A stretch of DNA of 64,000 nt, taken from Kushneria avicenniae. Its GTDB lineage: Bacteria > Pseudomonadota > Gammaproteobacteria > Pseudomonadales > Halomonadaceae. Each line of letters begins with the position of its first letter. The stretch's first letter is position 1. Positions 44,237 through 53,176 of the stretch are shown in pieces. A program made the translations under genes and the position numbers. Under the pieces are notes generated by a model. The model did no database searches. It saw only the letters and a list, made by a program, of their open reading frames with translations, and was not told where the DNA came from. The stretch spans positions 434,001-498,000 of the forward strand of contig NZ_FOLY01000002.1 in NCBI RefSeq assembly GCF_900112585.1. The letters run 5' to 3'.

Positions 44237-45838
44237 TTGTCCGAGCAATTCACTCGCCGCATCGATGGACTGAGCGCACCGGCGCAGCAGGGCCTTTTTG
44301 GCCGCATTCGCCGGGGCATTGAAAAGGAAGGGCTGCGCGTGGATTCTCAGGGGCGCATCGTGTCAACGCCTCATCCGCATGCTCTGGGCTCGAAGCTGAC
44401 CCACCCCTATATCACGACCGATTATTCGGAATCGCTGCTGGAGTACATCACGCCGGTATTTTCCCGACCTGCCGATGCGCTGGCGTTTCTGGGAGACCTG
44501 CATCGTTACAGCTATCGCTATCTGGGGCAGGAGCTGATCTGGCCGGCCAGCATGCCCGCCGAGCTCGATGGGAACGACAGCATTCCGATTGCGGATTACG
44601 GCAACTCCAACGTGGGGACCATGAAGCGGGTGTATCGTAACGGTCTGGATATGCGCTACGGACGCATCATGCAGTCGATTGCCGGTATCCATTACAACTT
44701 TTCACTGCCCGATGAACTCTGGACGCATCTACAGGAGATCGACGGTCATCAGGCGGTGTCAGCACAGGCGTTTCGCTCGCGGGCCTATTTTGATCTGATT
44801 CGCAATTTCCGCCGCAACAGCTGGGTGCTGATGTATCTGTTTGGTGCATCGCCTGCCGTGGATCGCAGCTTCCTTGAAGGGCGGGATGCCGGACTGGCCC
44901 CCCACGGCCGGCAGACCCTGCTGTCGGACACGGCATCGACGCTGCGCATGAGCGATCTGGGTTATCAGAACAAGGTACAGTCACAGCTGCGCATCTGCTT
45001 CAACTCGCTTGAAAACTACATCGGCACCCTGCGCCACGCCATTGTGACACCCTGGCCCGACTACGAGCGCGAAGGCGTCGAAGTCGACGGGCAGTGGCGC
45101 CAGCTCAACGCCAACATGCTGCAGATCGAAAACGAGTATTACAGTGATATTCGTCCCAAGCGCGTGGCACGTCACGATGAAACGCCGACGCAGGCCATGG
45201 AGTCGCGCGGTGTGGAGTACATCGAAGTACGCTGTCTCGACATCAATCCCTTTACGCCCCTGGGCATCGATGAGCAGCAGATTCATTTCATCGACACCTT
45301 TCTGGTCTGGTGTCTGCTCTCTCCCAGTCCCTGGATCAGCGATCAGGAGTGTGACCGTCTCGACGATAATCGGGCGCAGGTGGTACGCCGTGGGCGGGAG
45401 GCGTCCTTGATGCTCTCGTTCGCGCAGGGCGATCGGCCGCTGGCGCAGTGTCTGGAAGAGATCTTTGACGCCATGGCGCCCATTGCCGAGCTGATGGACA
45501 GTGCCGACGAGGCGGCCCCTCATCAGAGGGCACTGTCCGGGCTTCGGGAGCGGATTCATCATCCCGAAACGACACCGGCCGGTCGCATGCATCAGCAGAT
45601 GCAGGACAGTGGCGATGATTTTGTCACCTGGTCACTGGCGCGAGCGCGTGAACATGCGCAGTGGTTTGCAGACACCGACATGGATCCGGCACGCGATACG
45701 CTGCTGAATCAGCTGGTAGAGACTTCTCACCAGCAACAGCAGGAAACAGAAACGGGCGACGAGGTTGATTTCTCGACCTTTTTGCAGCGTTATTTCGAAC
45801 ATGCGCGTCGCTTGAAGGTCAATAGTGACGCCTCATAA
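44237..45838 (+). CDS. gshA: glutamate-cysteine ligase
   Basis: This is the first step of glutathione synthesis, joining glutamate and cysteine. It is of the E. coli class: GIEKEGLRVDSQGRIV, ALGSKLTHPYITTDYSESLL and ITPVF near the start, VYRNGLDMRYGRIMQSIAG, and EYIEVRCLDINPF. Its 533 residues are close to the 518 of E. coli. The start is TTG (44237) with GAGAAGGTG upstream; E. coli gshA also uses TTG, so weak initiation may be a conserved way to limit the enzyme. Confidence 0.95.
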   Translation: MSEQFTRRIDGLSAPAQQGLFGRIRRGIEKEGLRVDSQGRIVSTPHPHALGSKLTHPYITTDYSESLLEYITPVFSRPADALAFLGDLHRYSYRYLGQELIWPASMPAELDGNDSIPIADYGNSNVGTMKRVYRNGLDMRYGRIMQSIAGIHYNFSLPDELWTHLQEIDGHQAVSAQAFRSRAYFDLIRNFRRNSWVLMYLFGASPAVDRSFLEGRDAGLAPHGRQTLLSDTASTLRMSDLGYQNKVQSQLRICFNSLENYIGTLRHAIVTPWPDYEREGVEVDGQWRQLNANMLQIENEYYSDIRPKRVARHDETPTQAMESRGVEYIEVRCLDINPFTPLGIDEQQIHFIDTFLVWCLLSPSPWISDQECDRLDDNRAQVVRRGREASLMLSFAQGDRPLAQCLEEIFDAMAPIAELMDSADEAAPHQRALSGLRERIHHPETTPAGRMHQQMQDSGDDFVTWSLARAREHAQWFADTDMDPARDTLLNQLVETSHQQQQETETGDEVDFSTFLQRYFEHARRLKVNSDAS

Positions 45839-45870
45839 AGAAGTAACAACGTAAACTGGTGGAGCCACAC

Positions 45871-46398
45871 ATGTCGAAACTGTTGAACCGGTCAGCACGC
45901 CAATGGTGTCTTGCTGGCAGCGCCTTTTGTATTTTCATGCTGGCGTTTGCGCTGGTGCTGCAGTATGGCTTCGGGCTTGAGCCGTGCCCGCTGTGCACCT
46001 TTCAGCGCGTCGCCGTGCTTGTGGCGCTGGTGCCCCTGATTGTGGGTGCCCTGCACAATCCGAGGGGATGGGCGGGGAGCCTCTACGGGGTATTGTCACT
46101 GATCGGTGCTGGTGCCGGTATCTTTCTGGCCGGTCGACATGTCTGGCTGCAGAACCTGCCCGCTGATCAGGTGCCCAGCTGCGGTCCGGGCCTGAATTAC
46201 ATGATGGAAGTACTGCCGCTGCAAAGCGTAATCGCCATGGTGTTGAACTCTTCCGGAGAGTGCGCCGAGGTCAAGGGCAGCTTTCTGGGGGTTTCCCTGC
46301 CGGGGTGGACGCTGCTCGGCTTCGTTGTGCTGGCCCTGATCACGATTGGTCTGATAGCAGGTGCCATCAGGCGTCAGCGTTTGATCGCCAGCGCCTGA
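45871..46398 (+). CDS. dsbB: disulfide bond formation protein DsbB
   Basis: This inner-membrane enzyme re-oxidises DsbA and passes electrons to quinone. Four membrane helices are visible. The first periplasmic pair is CPLC (39 and 42); the second is the Cys of VPSCGPG (about 103) with that of SSGECAEV (about 129). The start is the ATG at 45871 with GGTGGAG 6 bases upstream; a GTG at 45859 would lie over that site. It sits 32 bases after gshA, linking two thiol-redox genes. Confidence 0.94.
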   Translation: MSKLLNRSARQWCLAGSAFCIFMLAFALVLQYGFGLEPCPLCTFQRVAVLVALVPLIVGALHNPRGWAGSLYGVLSLIGAGAGIFLAGRHVWLQNLPADQVPSCGPGLNYMMEVLPLQSVIAMVLNSSGECAEVKGSFLGVSLPGWTLLGFVVLALITIGLIAGAIRRQRLIASA

Positions 46399-46433
46399 CG
46401 GCATCGTCTTCAGGCCGGTCCCGGTCGATAACA

Positions 46434-46463
46434 AAAAAGGCACCCGTTCGGGTGCCTTTTTTA
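46434..46463. terminator. bidirectional terminator between dsbB and the second mqo
   Basis: AAAAAAGGCACCC pairs with GGGTGCCTTTTTT over GTTC. Confidence 0.95.
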
Positions 46464-46495
46464 ATGTTTCCAATGCTTCTATCGATCAGCGCCGG

Positions 46496-47965
46496 TCAGG
46501 CACCGGGCCCGACGCTCTTGCCAGCTTTTTCCTTTTCCTGCTCGCGGTCGAGATTTTCGCCGTGGGACGACTTTTCAGGCGACATCTGAGGCGCTTCATC
46601 GAGGCCTCGAAGTTCGACTTCACCCATCAGCAGGTCGCGCTCGAAGGCTTCCTTGTCGATATTGAACCCAAGGTACTGCTGCGCCAGGTAAAGATCCTTC
46701 TCGGCGTTACCCAGACAGCTGGTGCCGCCGGGCGAGGGTGTCATGTTGAAGACAATACCGGTGCCCGGATCAATCTTGGCCTCACCCATCACCAGCTTTT
46801 TGGCGCTCTTGTCGATCAGCTGTGGGCGCACGCCGCCAAAGCCCTTGGCGAATTCGACGTCCTCGGAACGAAGGCTGGGCACGATGCTCTTGATGCTCTG
46901 ATAAAAGAGTTTTTCGCGCAGTACCGGCACTTCATACAGGAAGTTCTTGAAGACATAGTTGCGAATGTCGCGAACCTTGAGCAGGTCCCAGAAGACTTTT
47001 GCCACGCTGCTGTCGAAGCGGAACACGCGCAGAAATTCCGTAAAGGTCTTGCTGTTGTAGCGCTCCAGCAGCGGCAGCATCAAAGCCGTGGGTCCGAAAC
47101 GGGTCTTGCCGTCGACCAGCACGTCCGGGTCGCCGTGAACGGCGGCAAAGGGCAGATTCTCGTTTTGAATGGTGTAGACCTTGCCGTTGAGCACTTTGGG
47201 CGTGAAATAAAATGACCCGGCCATCGGCAAACAGGACTTGTCCAGGCCATAGCCCATCTGGTGGGCAAACAGCAGCGAATGGCCACCGGCGGCCACGACC
47301 ACATAGCGTGCCTGCAGGGTGCCCCGGTTGGGCGTGGTGACCTTGAAAAGATCGCCTTCCTTCTCGATACCGTGAACCGGCGTCGACAGGTGCAGGTCGC
47401 AGGTCATGCCCTTTTTTGCGGCATCCTGCTCGGCATATTTCACAAAGGCTTCTGACAGCGTGGTGTAGTTGACGGCCGTGTATTCGTCGGTCGAACCGAG
47501 CGCCAGAATCTTCTCGGAGGGATCACGGCCCTCAACAACCTTTGGCTCCTGAGCGGCGATGTCGTCGCGCTCGAGAAGGCGCATTTTCGGGAAGAGTTCG
47601 CTGAAGGTGTCAAAGCGCTTGCGCAGGAAGTCGCACTGCTTGTCGCCTACCCCCAGTACCATCTTGGGATAGCGATAGATGATATGGTCGCGCTCTTCAT
47701 CGGGCAGTTTGGTCCCGAAGTTGATCACCATGCCGGCGGTACGCTTGGTCGTACGGGCCTTTTCCAGCGTGTAGTTGGTCTCGATATCACCACAGTGAAT
47801 GGTCTGGCTGTTGTTGCGACCATGCGAATTGACAATGGCAACCTTGTCATATTTCTCGACCAGACCGATGGCCTTCAGATCGGTGTATCGGGCCAGTTCG
47901 TACAAAAGGGCAGTGCCGGATACGCCGCCACCCACGATAAGAACATCATACGTCGTTGCTGCCAT
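46496..47965 (-). CDS. FAD-dependent malate:quinone oxidoreductase, type 2
   Basis: The 489-residue flavoprotein starts TTYDVLIVGGGVSGTALLYE and continues NSHGRNNSQTIHCGDIETNY, HRYPK-like IIYRYPKMVLGVG, and near the end FGGVRPQLIDKSAKKL and MTPSPGGTSCLGNAEKDL. This is the second Mqo group, best known from epsilonproteobacteria and Bacteroidetes, which shares only the FAD fold with the type 1 enzyme at 12538-14226. No signal peptide is present. GAGAAGCC precedes the ATG. An alternative is a related FAD-dependent hydroxy-acid oxidoreductase. Confidence 0.85.
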   Translation of the reverse strand: MAATTYDVLIVGGGVSGTALLYELARYTDLKAIGLVEKYDKVAIVNSHGRNNSQTIHCGDIETNYTLEKARTTKRTAGMVINFGTKLPDEERDHIIYRYPKMVLGVGDKQCDFLRKRFDTFSELFPKMRLLERDDIAAQEPKVVEGRDPSEKILALGSTDEYTAVNYTTLSEAFVKYAEQDAAKKGMTCDLHLSTPVHGIEKEGDLFKVTTPNRGTLQARYVVVAAGGHSLLFAHQMGYGLDKSCLPMAGSFYFTPKVLNGKVYTIQNENLPFAAVHGDPDVLVDGKTRFGPTALMLPLLERYNSKTFTEFLRVFRFDSSVAKVFWDLLKVRDIRNYVFKNFLYEVPVLREKLFYQSIKSIVPSLRSEDVEFAKGFGGVRPQLIDKSAKKLVMGEAKIDPGTGIVFNMTPSPGGTSCLGNAEKDLYLAQQYLGFNIDKEAFERDLLMGEVELRGLDEAPQMSPEKSSHGENLDREQEKEKAGKSVGPGA

Positions 47966-48211
47966 GGCTTCTCACGCTCGGTTTGATGCGAGATTTGCGC
48001 TCTGCTTTGTCGGTCCGACATGACACGAGGCCTTGAGCGTCGGAGGGTCATCGTCGTGGATGGACAGGCGACGAGCAGAACGCGCTGGGTCAAACGGCAT
48101 TTCCATTGTCTGATGTAGAGGCCGGAGTCGCGATCGGAAGGTCCCGAGGGCGTGGCCTGTCGGCTCAGTCAAGGGTGTCAAAGTGACACGCTCCGCGATG
48201 GATAATGCCGA

Positions 48212-48907
48212 TTATAGGGAATCGCGCCGTTCGTCGCGATCCCGCAGGGTAATGATTTGCCAGTTTCGTTGCCCGGCAATGTCGGCCAGCACGGGGTCCG
48301 GATCGACAGCAACGGGGTGGTCGACCCGCTCAAGCAGCGGCAGATCGTTTTGAGAGTCGCTGTAGAAAACAGCGCCTTCAAGAGAGATACCCTGTGCCTC
48401 GAGCCAGTGCTCCAGGCGGGTGATCTTGCCCTCCCGAAAGCTTGGAATACCGTCGACACGCCCGGTATAGCGACCTTCCACCATCTCGGGCTCCACGGCG
48501 ATCAGATGCTCCACGCCCAGCCGCGCTGCGATCGGGCCGGTGACGAAGCGATTGGTGGCGGTAATGATCAGAATCCGGTCGCCACGGGCGCGATGACTTT
48601 CCAGCAACGCCTCGCCCTGAGACAGGATGATGGGCTCGATGCGCTCAGCCATGAACTGTCGATGCAGCTCGTCGAGCTCTTCTCTGGTGTGACGCGTCAG
48701 TGGTGCGAGGGCAAAGGCGAGGTATTCATGGATATCCAGCGTGCCGGCGTCGTAGGCGCGGTGGAAACGGTCGTTTTCGCGTCGGAAATGATCGCGATCA
48801 ACGATGCCCTGTTCGACCAGAAAATCGTTCCATGCGTGATCGCTGTCGCCGCCCAGCAGTGTGTTGTCAAGATCGAAAATGGCCAGCGTCAAGGGGAAGG
48901 CTCCCAT
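48212..48907 (-). CDS. HAD-IB family phosphatase (SerB/CicA-like)
   Basis: The product is 231 residues. Motif I is AIFDLDNTLLGGDSD, motif II RILIITATNRFVTGPIA, and motif III/IV AVFYSDSQNDLPLLERVDHP. This subfamily includes phosphoserine and histidinol-phosphate phosphatases. In Pseudomonas a homologue lies beside rppH-ptsP as here, so neighbourhood is conserved although substrate is not settled. The ATG at 48907 is chosen; a TTG three codons earlier is possible. No strong ribosome site is seen. Confidence 0.85.
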   Translation of the reverse strand: MGAFPLTLAIFDLDNTLLGGDSDHAWNDFLVEQGIVDRDHFRRENDRFHRAYDAGTLDIHEYLAFALAPLTRHTREELDELHRQFMAERIEPIILSQGEALLESHRARGDRILIITATNRFVTGPIAARLGVEHLIAVEPEMVEGRYTGRVDGIPSFREGKITRLEHWLEAQGISLEGAVFYSDSQNDLPLLERVDHPVAVDPDPVLADIAGQRNWQIITLRDRDERRDSL

Positions 48908-49064
48908 CAAAGGCAAGGGTCGGTTTGTTTAATTTCATTATTACAAAGATGCCCGAGCTTTAATATGTGCGCGCAACAACTCGACTGCCTGTGCGCAGCA
49001 TATTGATGCGCTTTCTCGCTTTGTGGAAGAATGCCTGTAATCTATTTTCAAAAGGTGGCAAGTC

Positions 49065-49565
49065 GTGATCGATCCCGACGGTTTCCGGCCCAACGTTGGC
49101 ATCATTATTGCCAACTGCGGTGGCCAGGTGCTGTGGGCACGACGGGTGGGACAGAATGCATGGCAATTTCCACAGGGTGGGATCAAGGAAGATGAGACAC
49201 CTCATGACGCCTTGTATCGAGAACTGAAAGAGGAGATCGGCCTGCATCCCGATGACGTCGATATACTGGCCTGTACACGTGGCTGGCTCAGATATCGGTT
49301 GCCAAAGGGGTTGATTCGCACCCATTCGCGCCCGCTTTGCATTGGTCAGAAGCAGAAGTGGTTCCTGTTGCGCATGCGATGTCAGGAATCAAGCATTTGC
49401 GTGGACACCACGCCCAAGCCCGAATTCGATGGCTGGCGATGGGTCAGCTACTGGTATCCGCTGGGTCAGGTGGTGTCCTTCAAGCGTGACGTCTATCGGC
49501 GCGCCCTGCGAGAGCTGGCGCCACGTCTGCCGGGAGAACGTTCGGTAGATGCGGCCGGTCAATAG
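49065..49565 (+). CDS. rppH: RNA pyrophosphohydrolase
   Basis: RppH removes pyrophosphate from the 5' end of mRNA and so starts decay by RNase E. The Nudix box is GGIKEDETP, then [18 protein letters not shown] (about residues 37-65). The N-terminus [20 protein letters not shown] and QKWFLLRM are typical. The start is GTG at 49065 with AAGGTGG upstream. It is followed by ptsP, an order conserved in gammaproteobacteria. Confidence 0.95.
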   Translation: MIDPDGFRPNVGIIIANCGGQVLWARRVGQNAWQFPQGGIKEDETPHDALYRELKEEIGLHPDDVDILACTRGWLRYRLPKGLIRTHSRPLCIGQKQKWFLLRMRCQESSICVDTTPKPEFDGWRWVSYWYPLGQVVSFKRDVYRRALRELAPRLPGERSVDAAGQ

Positions 49566-49644
49566 CGGCCATGGCCGTGTCCGGGTGCCTGTCATGACAG
49601 GAGGCCCGGCCATGGCAGATATACAGGGATGAAAACATAACGCC

Positions 49645-51906
49645 ATGCTCGAAATTCTTCGCCGCATTGTTCAGGAGGTGAACGGCGCCCGCAGCCTCGA
49701 TGCGGCGCTGTCGATCATTGTGCGGCGCATACGCAAGGCCATGCAGACGGATGTCTGCTCGGTATATCTGCGCGACGATGAACGTGACTGCTTCATCCTG
49801 ATGGACACCATCGGTCTGAATGCCTCGGCCATCGGACAGGTCACTCTGAAGCCGGGCGAAGGGCTGGTCGGGCTTGTCGGTCAGCGCGAAGAGCCTCTCA
49901 ATATCGAAGAGGCACTATCCCACTCCCACTTTCGCTACTTCGCCGAAACCGGCGAGGAGCGCTATTCCAGCTTTCTTGGCGTTCCCATCATCCACCAGCG
50001 TCGTGTGCTGGGCGTACTGGTCGTGCAGCAGCGTGAAAAACGCCAGTTCGGTGAGGGTGAAGAAGCCTTTCTGATCACCATGGCCGCGCAGCTGGCCGGG
50101 GTGCTGGTACATGCCCTTTCCACGGGCGCGCTGGCGCGCTTGAGCGACCCTGGCACCCAGGCGCTGCTCAACGGCATCGCGGCCGCGCCCGGGATGGCCA
50201 TCGGCGAGGCCTTTGTGGTAGTGCCATCGGCCAATCTCGAAGCGGTGCCCGAGCGGGTGCCCGACGACATCGAGGCCGAGGTGCTGCGTCTGCGGGAAGC
50301 CATCGACTGCGTGCGCCACGATATCCGCCAGGCGGCCGAGCGACTGGCCAGTCGCATTTCGGAGCAGGAGCAGGCGCTGTTTGATGTCTATCAGCAGATG
50401 CTGGGAGACGCGGCGCTGGGTAACGAGGTCGAGAAGCGCATCCGGGAAGGGCAGTGGGCCCCCTACGCGCTGTCGCGGGTTGTCCAGCGCCACGTCAACT
50501 ATCTTGAGCGGGTGGATGACAACTATCTGCGCGAGCGCGCCGCGGATATCCGTGATCTGGGACGTCGCGTGCTGGCGCATCTGCAAAAGGACAGCGAGGC
50601 CCGCAAGCCGGTCTATCCCGACCGTACCATCCTGGTCGGTGACGAGATCAGCGCCGCGCAGCTGGGAGAAATTCCTCGCGACAAGCTGGTGGGTCTGGTG
50701 GCGCTGAGGGGGTCGAGCACCTCCCACGTGGCGATACTGGCCCGTGCCATGGACATTCCTGCAGTAATGGGCATGAGCGATCTGCCCATTTCGCGGCTGG
50801 CCGGCACGCCGATGATCGTGGATGGTCACCGGGGGCGACTGATTCTGCGCCCCCAGCAGGATCTGCTGGTGCGCTATGAGAACATGATCGAGGAAGAGCA
50901 GGCGCTGACCTCGATGCTTGAAAGCGAGCAGTCCCTGCCCAGTGAAACCAGTGACGGCTACCGCATTCGTCTGATGATCAATACCGGGCTGGCGGTGGAA
51001 ATGAGCGGCTCACCGGCCGCCCGCATCGATGGGGTCGGGCTCTATCGCACCGAAGTGCCCTTCATGATGCATCAGCGCTTTCCCAGCGAGAAGGAGCAGA
51101 CGCGGATCTATCGCGAGCAGCTTCAGGGGTTTGCGCCCCTTCCGGTGGTCATGAGAACGCTGGATATTGGCGGCGACAAATCGCTGCCCTATTTCCCCAT
51201 CGAAGAGGACAACCCGTTTCTGGGCTGGCGCGGTATTCGGGTCACGCTGGACCACCCCGAGGTGCTGATGGTGCAGCTGCGGGCCATGCTTCGGGCGGCC
51301 GAGGGGCTGGATAATCTGCGTATCCTGCTGCCCATGGTGACCAGCATTGAAGAGGTCGATACGGCCAGTCGTCTGCTGGATCGCGCCATCGGCGAGCTTC
51401 GTGACGATGGCGTCAGGGTCGAGCGGCCGCTGCTGGGCGTCATGCTGGAGGTACCTGCCGTCATTTACCAGCTGGAGGCGCTCTCCACGCGCGTCGATTT
51501 CTTCTCGGTCGGCAGCAATGACCTGATTCAGTATCTGCTGGCGGTGGATCGCAACAACGCTCGCGTCATGAGCCTTTATGATGCCTGTCAGCCGGCGGTG
51601 CTCAGAGCCCTTGATCATATCGCTCGTGAAAGTCGGCGGCTGAACGTTTCCGCTTCGGTATGCGGCGAACTTGCGGGGGATCCGGTGGGCGCGCTGCTGC
51701 TGACGGGCATGGGGTATCGGGTGCTCTCCATGAATGCGCCCAATCTCTCGCGTGTGCGTGCCGCGATACGCCGCGTGTCGCTGGAGGGTGTCCAGAACCT
51801 GGTCAGCGACGTCCTGGCACTGCATTCGCTGACCGAAACACGTGAGCTGGTCTATCAGCGCATGAAGGAGTGGGAGCTGGTCCATCTGCTGCCGCCGCGG
51901 GACTGA
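49645..51906 (+). CDS. ptsP: phosphoenolpyruvate-protein phosphotransferase PtsP (EI-Ntr)
   Basis: This is enzyme I of the nitrogen-related phosphotransferase system. An N-terminal GAF domain (about 15-150; VCSVYLRDDERDCFILMDTI) is followed by the PTS enzyme I domains. The phosphorylated His is in GSSTSHVAILARAMDIPAVM (about 360). The PEP-binding part has GLYRTEVPFM, RTLDIGGDKSLPYF and FSVGSNDLIQYLLAVDRN. Its 753 residues match the family. It passes phosphate to NPr/EIIA-Ntr and links carbon, nitrogen and potassium control. Confidence 0.95.
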   Translation: MLEILRRIVQEVNGARSLDAALSIIVRRIRKAMQTDVCSVYLRDDERDCFILMDTIGLNASAIGQVTLKPGEGLVGLVGQREEPLNIEEALSHSHFRYFAETGEERYSSFLGVPIIHQRRVLGVLVVQQREKRQFGEGEEAFLITMAAQLAGVLVHALSTGALARLSDPGTQALLNGIAAAPGMAIGEAFVVVPSANLEAVPERVPDDIEAEVLRLREAIDCVRHDIRQAAERLASRISEQEQALFDVYQQMLGDAALGNEVEKRIREGQWAPYALSRVVQRHVNYLERVDDNYLRERAADIRDLGRRVLAHLQKDSEARKPVYPDRTILVGDEISAAQLGEIPRDKLVGLVALRGSSTSHVAILARAMDIPAVMGMSDLPISRLAGTPMIVDGHRGRLILRPQQDLLVRYENMIEEEQALTSMLESEQSLPSETSDGYRIRLMINTGLAVEMSGSPAARIDGVGLYRTEVPFMMHQRFPSEKEQTRIYREQLQGFAPLPVVMRTLDIGGDKSLPYFPIEEDNPFLGWRGIRVTLDHPEVLMVQLRAMLRAAEGLDNLRILLPMVTSIEEVDTASRLLDRAIGELRDDGVRVERPLLGVMLEVPAVIYQLEALSTRVDFFSVGSNDLIQYLLAVDRNNARVMSLYDACQPAVLRALDHIARESRRLNVSASVCGELAGDPVGALLLTGMGYRVLSMNAPNLSRVRAAIRRVSLEGVQNLVSDVLALHSLTETRELVYQRMKEWELVHLLPPRD

Positions 51907-51934
51907 GATGTGTCTCGTCCTGACCCACCCTGTG

Positions 51935-51987
51935 CGTGTGTCGTGACGCCCCATGTGTCGTCATGACACACGCCTTGAACGCTTTTT
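51935..51987 (+). terminator. 14-base stem-loop after ptsP
   Basis: CGTGTGTCGTGACG (51935-51948) pairs with CGTCATGACACACG (51959-51972) with one G-T pair. A TTTTTT run starts about 10 bases later. It could end the rppH-ptsP transcript; the displaced T-run leaves doubt. Confidence 0.5.
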
Positions 51988-52126
51988 TGGCAATGCCTCG
52001 TCCAGATCCTGCCAATAAAAACGCTTAATAAACAAAAGGGTATTCTTTTTTCATGGCGATGCGTCATGTTGGCATGAACGTTGCTCCAATCGGAGGTAAC
52101 GTCGTCAACGGATAGTGACTGGACCC

Positions 52127-53143
52127 ATGGTCAAAAAACTTGAATGGATCAACATCCTGAAAGGGCTCGGCATCATGATGGTCGTCTATGGCCACATGAC
52201 CACCGGATTCTGGCGAGACTTTTTCTTCCTGTTTCACATGCCGCTCTTTTTCATCATTGCCGGCTACCTGTTCAGACCCAACGCTGATCTCAAGGCGTAT
52301 CTCAGCCGCAAGAGCCTGCATCTGCTGGTGCCCTACGGTTTTTTCATGCTGCTGTTGTACGCACCGGTGCTTTACCAGGCGCTGGGGGAGGAGCGAACAC
52401 TGTCCGGGGCACTGCTCGATATGGTGCTGGGTGGGCGTGAGCTCGTCTCGGGACTGTCGCCGTTCTGGTTTGTCACCTGCTTCTGGGCCGCGCAGCAGCT
52501 GGTCAACCTGCTGCTGACGCGTCTTTCGGTGCGTGCCACGGGCGGTGTCATGCTGGTCATGCTCGGACTTGCCACGATCAACCAGTACTTTTTCAGGGAG
52601 CTGTGGCTGATCGGTAACCTCAACGTGGTGTTGATCGCGGTGCCCTGTTTTTATCTGGGGTATCTGGTTGCCCACTATCGAATCGATGTCGAAAGGCCAC
52701 GTGTACTGCTGCTGAGTGCCGGGGTGAGTGTGCTGTCGATGTGGTGTGTTCATGCCTGTCCGGATTTTACGATGGACATGAAATATGCTGACTACGGAAT
52801 ACCGGTACTGAGCCTGTTGGCTGCGTTTGCCGTGACCCTGGTGCTGATGGCGCTATCGCGTCAGCTGGCGCGTGTGCCGGTCGTGGCCAGAGCCGTGGGG
52901 CTGGCGGGAGAGGCGTCGATGGTGATCATGTTCTTGCACCTGAGCATTCAGGTCACGCTCGATCATCATGGCATGGTGGAGGCGCTGGCACCGCGCTGGC
53001 TTTTGATGATGGCACTGCCGATCCTGTTTTATCTGCTGGTACGCCAGAACGGCTGGGCGCGGCTGTTGTGCCTTGGAGACGCCACCGTGCTTTCCCGGCG
53101 TCGCGCACGCCGCCAGGAGGTACCGGCGCTGGCTTCCGGTTGA
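52127..53143 (+). CDS. acyltransferase-3 family membrane protein
   Basis: This polytopic protein of about 338 residues has ten hydrophobic segments and the family start VKKLEWINILKGLGIMMVVY, GH (about residue 22) and FHMPLFFIIAGYLF. Such proteins O-acetylate surface sugars or other extracytoplasmic acceptors. The substrate is unknown; the polymer of the locus at 1-12434 is one candidate, though far away. The ATG at 52127 is chosen because the family consensus starts there; a GTG at 52115 is possible, and no good ribosome site is near either. Confidence 0.8.
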   Translation: MVKKLEWINILKGLGIMMVVYGHMTTGFWRDFFFLFHMPLFFIIAGYLFRPNADLKAYLSRKSLHLLVPYGFFMLLLYAPVLYQALGEERTLSGALLDMVLGGRELVSGLSPFWFVTCFWAAQQLVNLLLTRLSVRATGGVMLVMLGLATINQYFFRELWLIGNLNVVLIAVPCFYLGYLVAHYRIDVERPRVLLLSAGVSVLSMWCVHACPDFTMDMKYADYGIPVLSLLAAFAVTLVLMALSRQLARVPVVARAVGLAGEASMVIMFLHLSIQVTLDHHGMVEALAPRWLLMMALPILFYLLVRQNGWARLLCLGDATVLSRRRARRQEVPALASG

Positions 53144-53176
53144 CATTGAACGGGTGCCTCGAGGGTCGGGAAAGGA

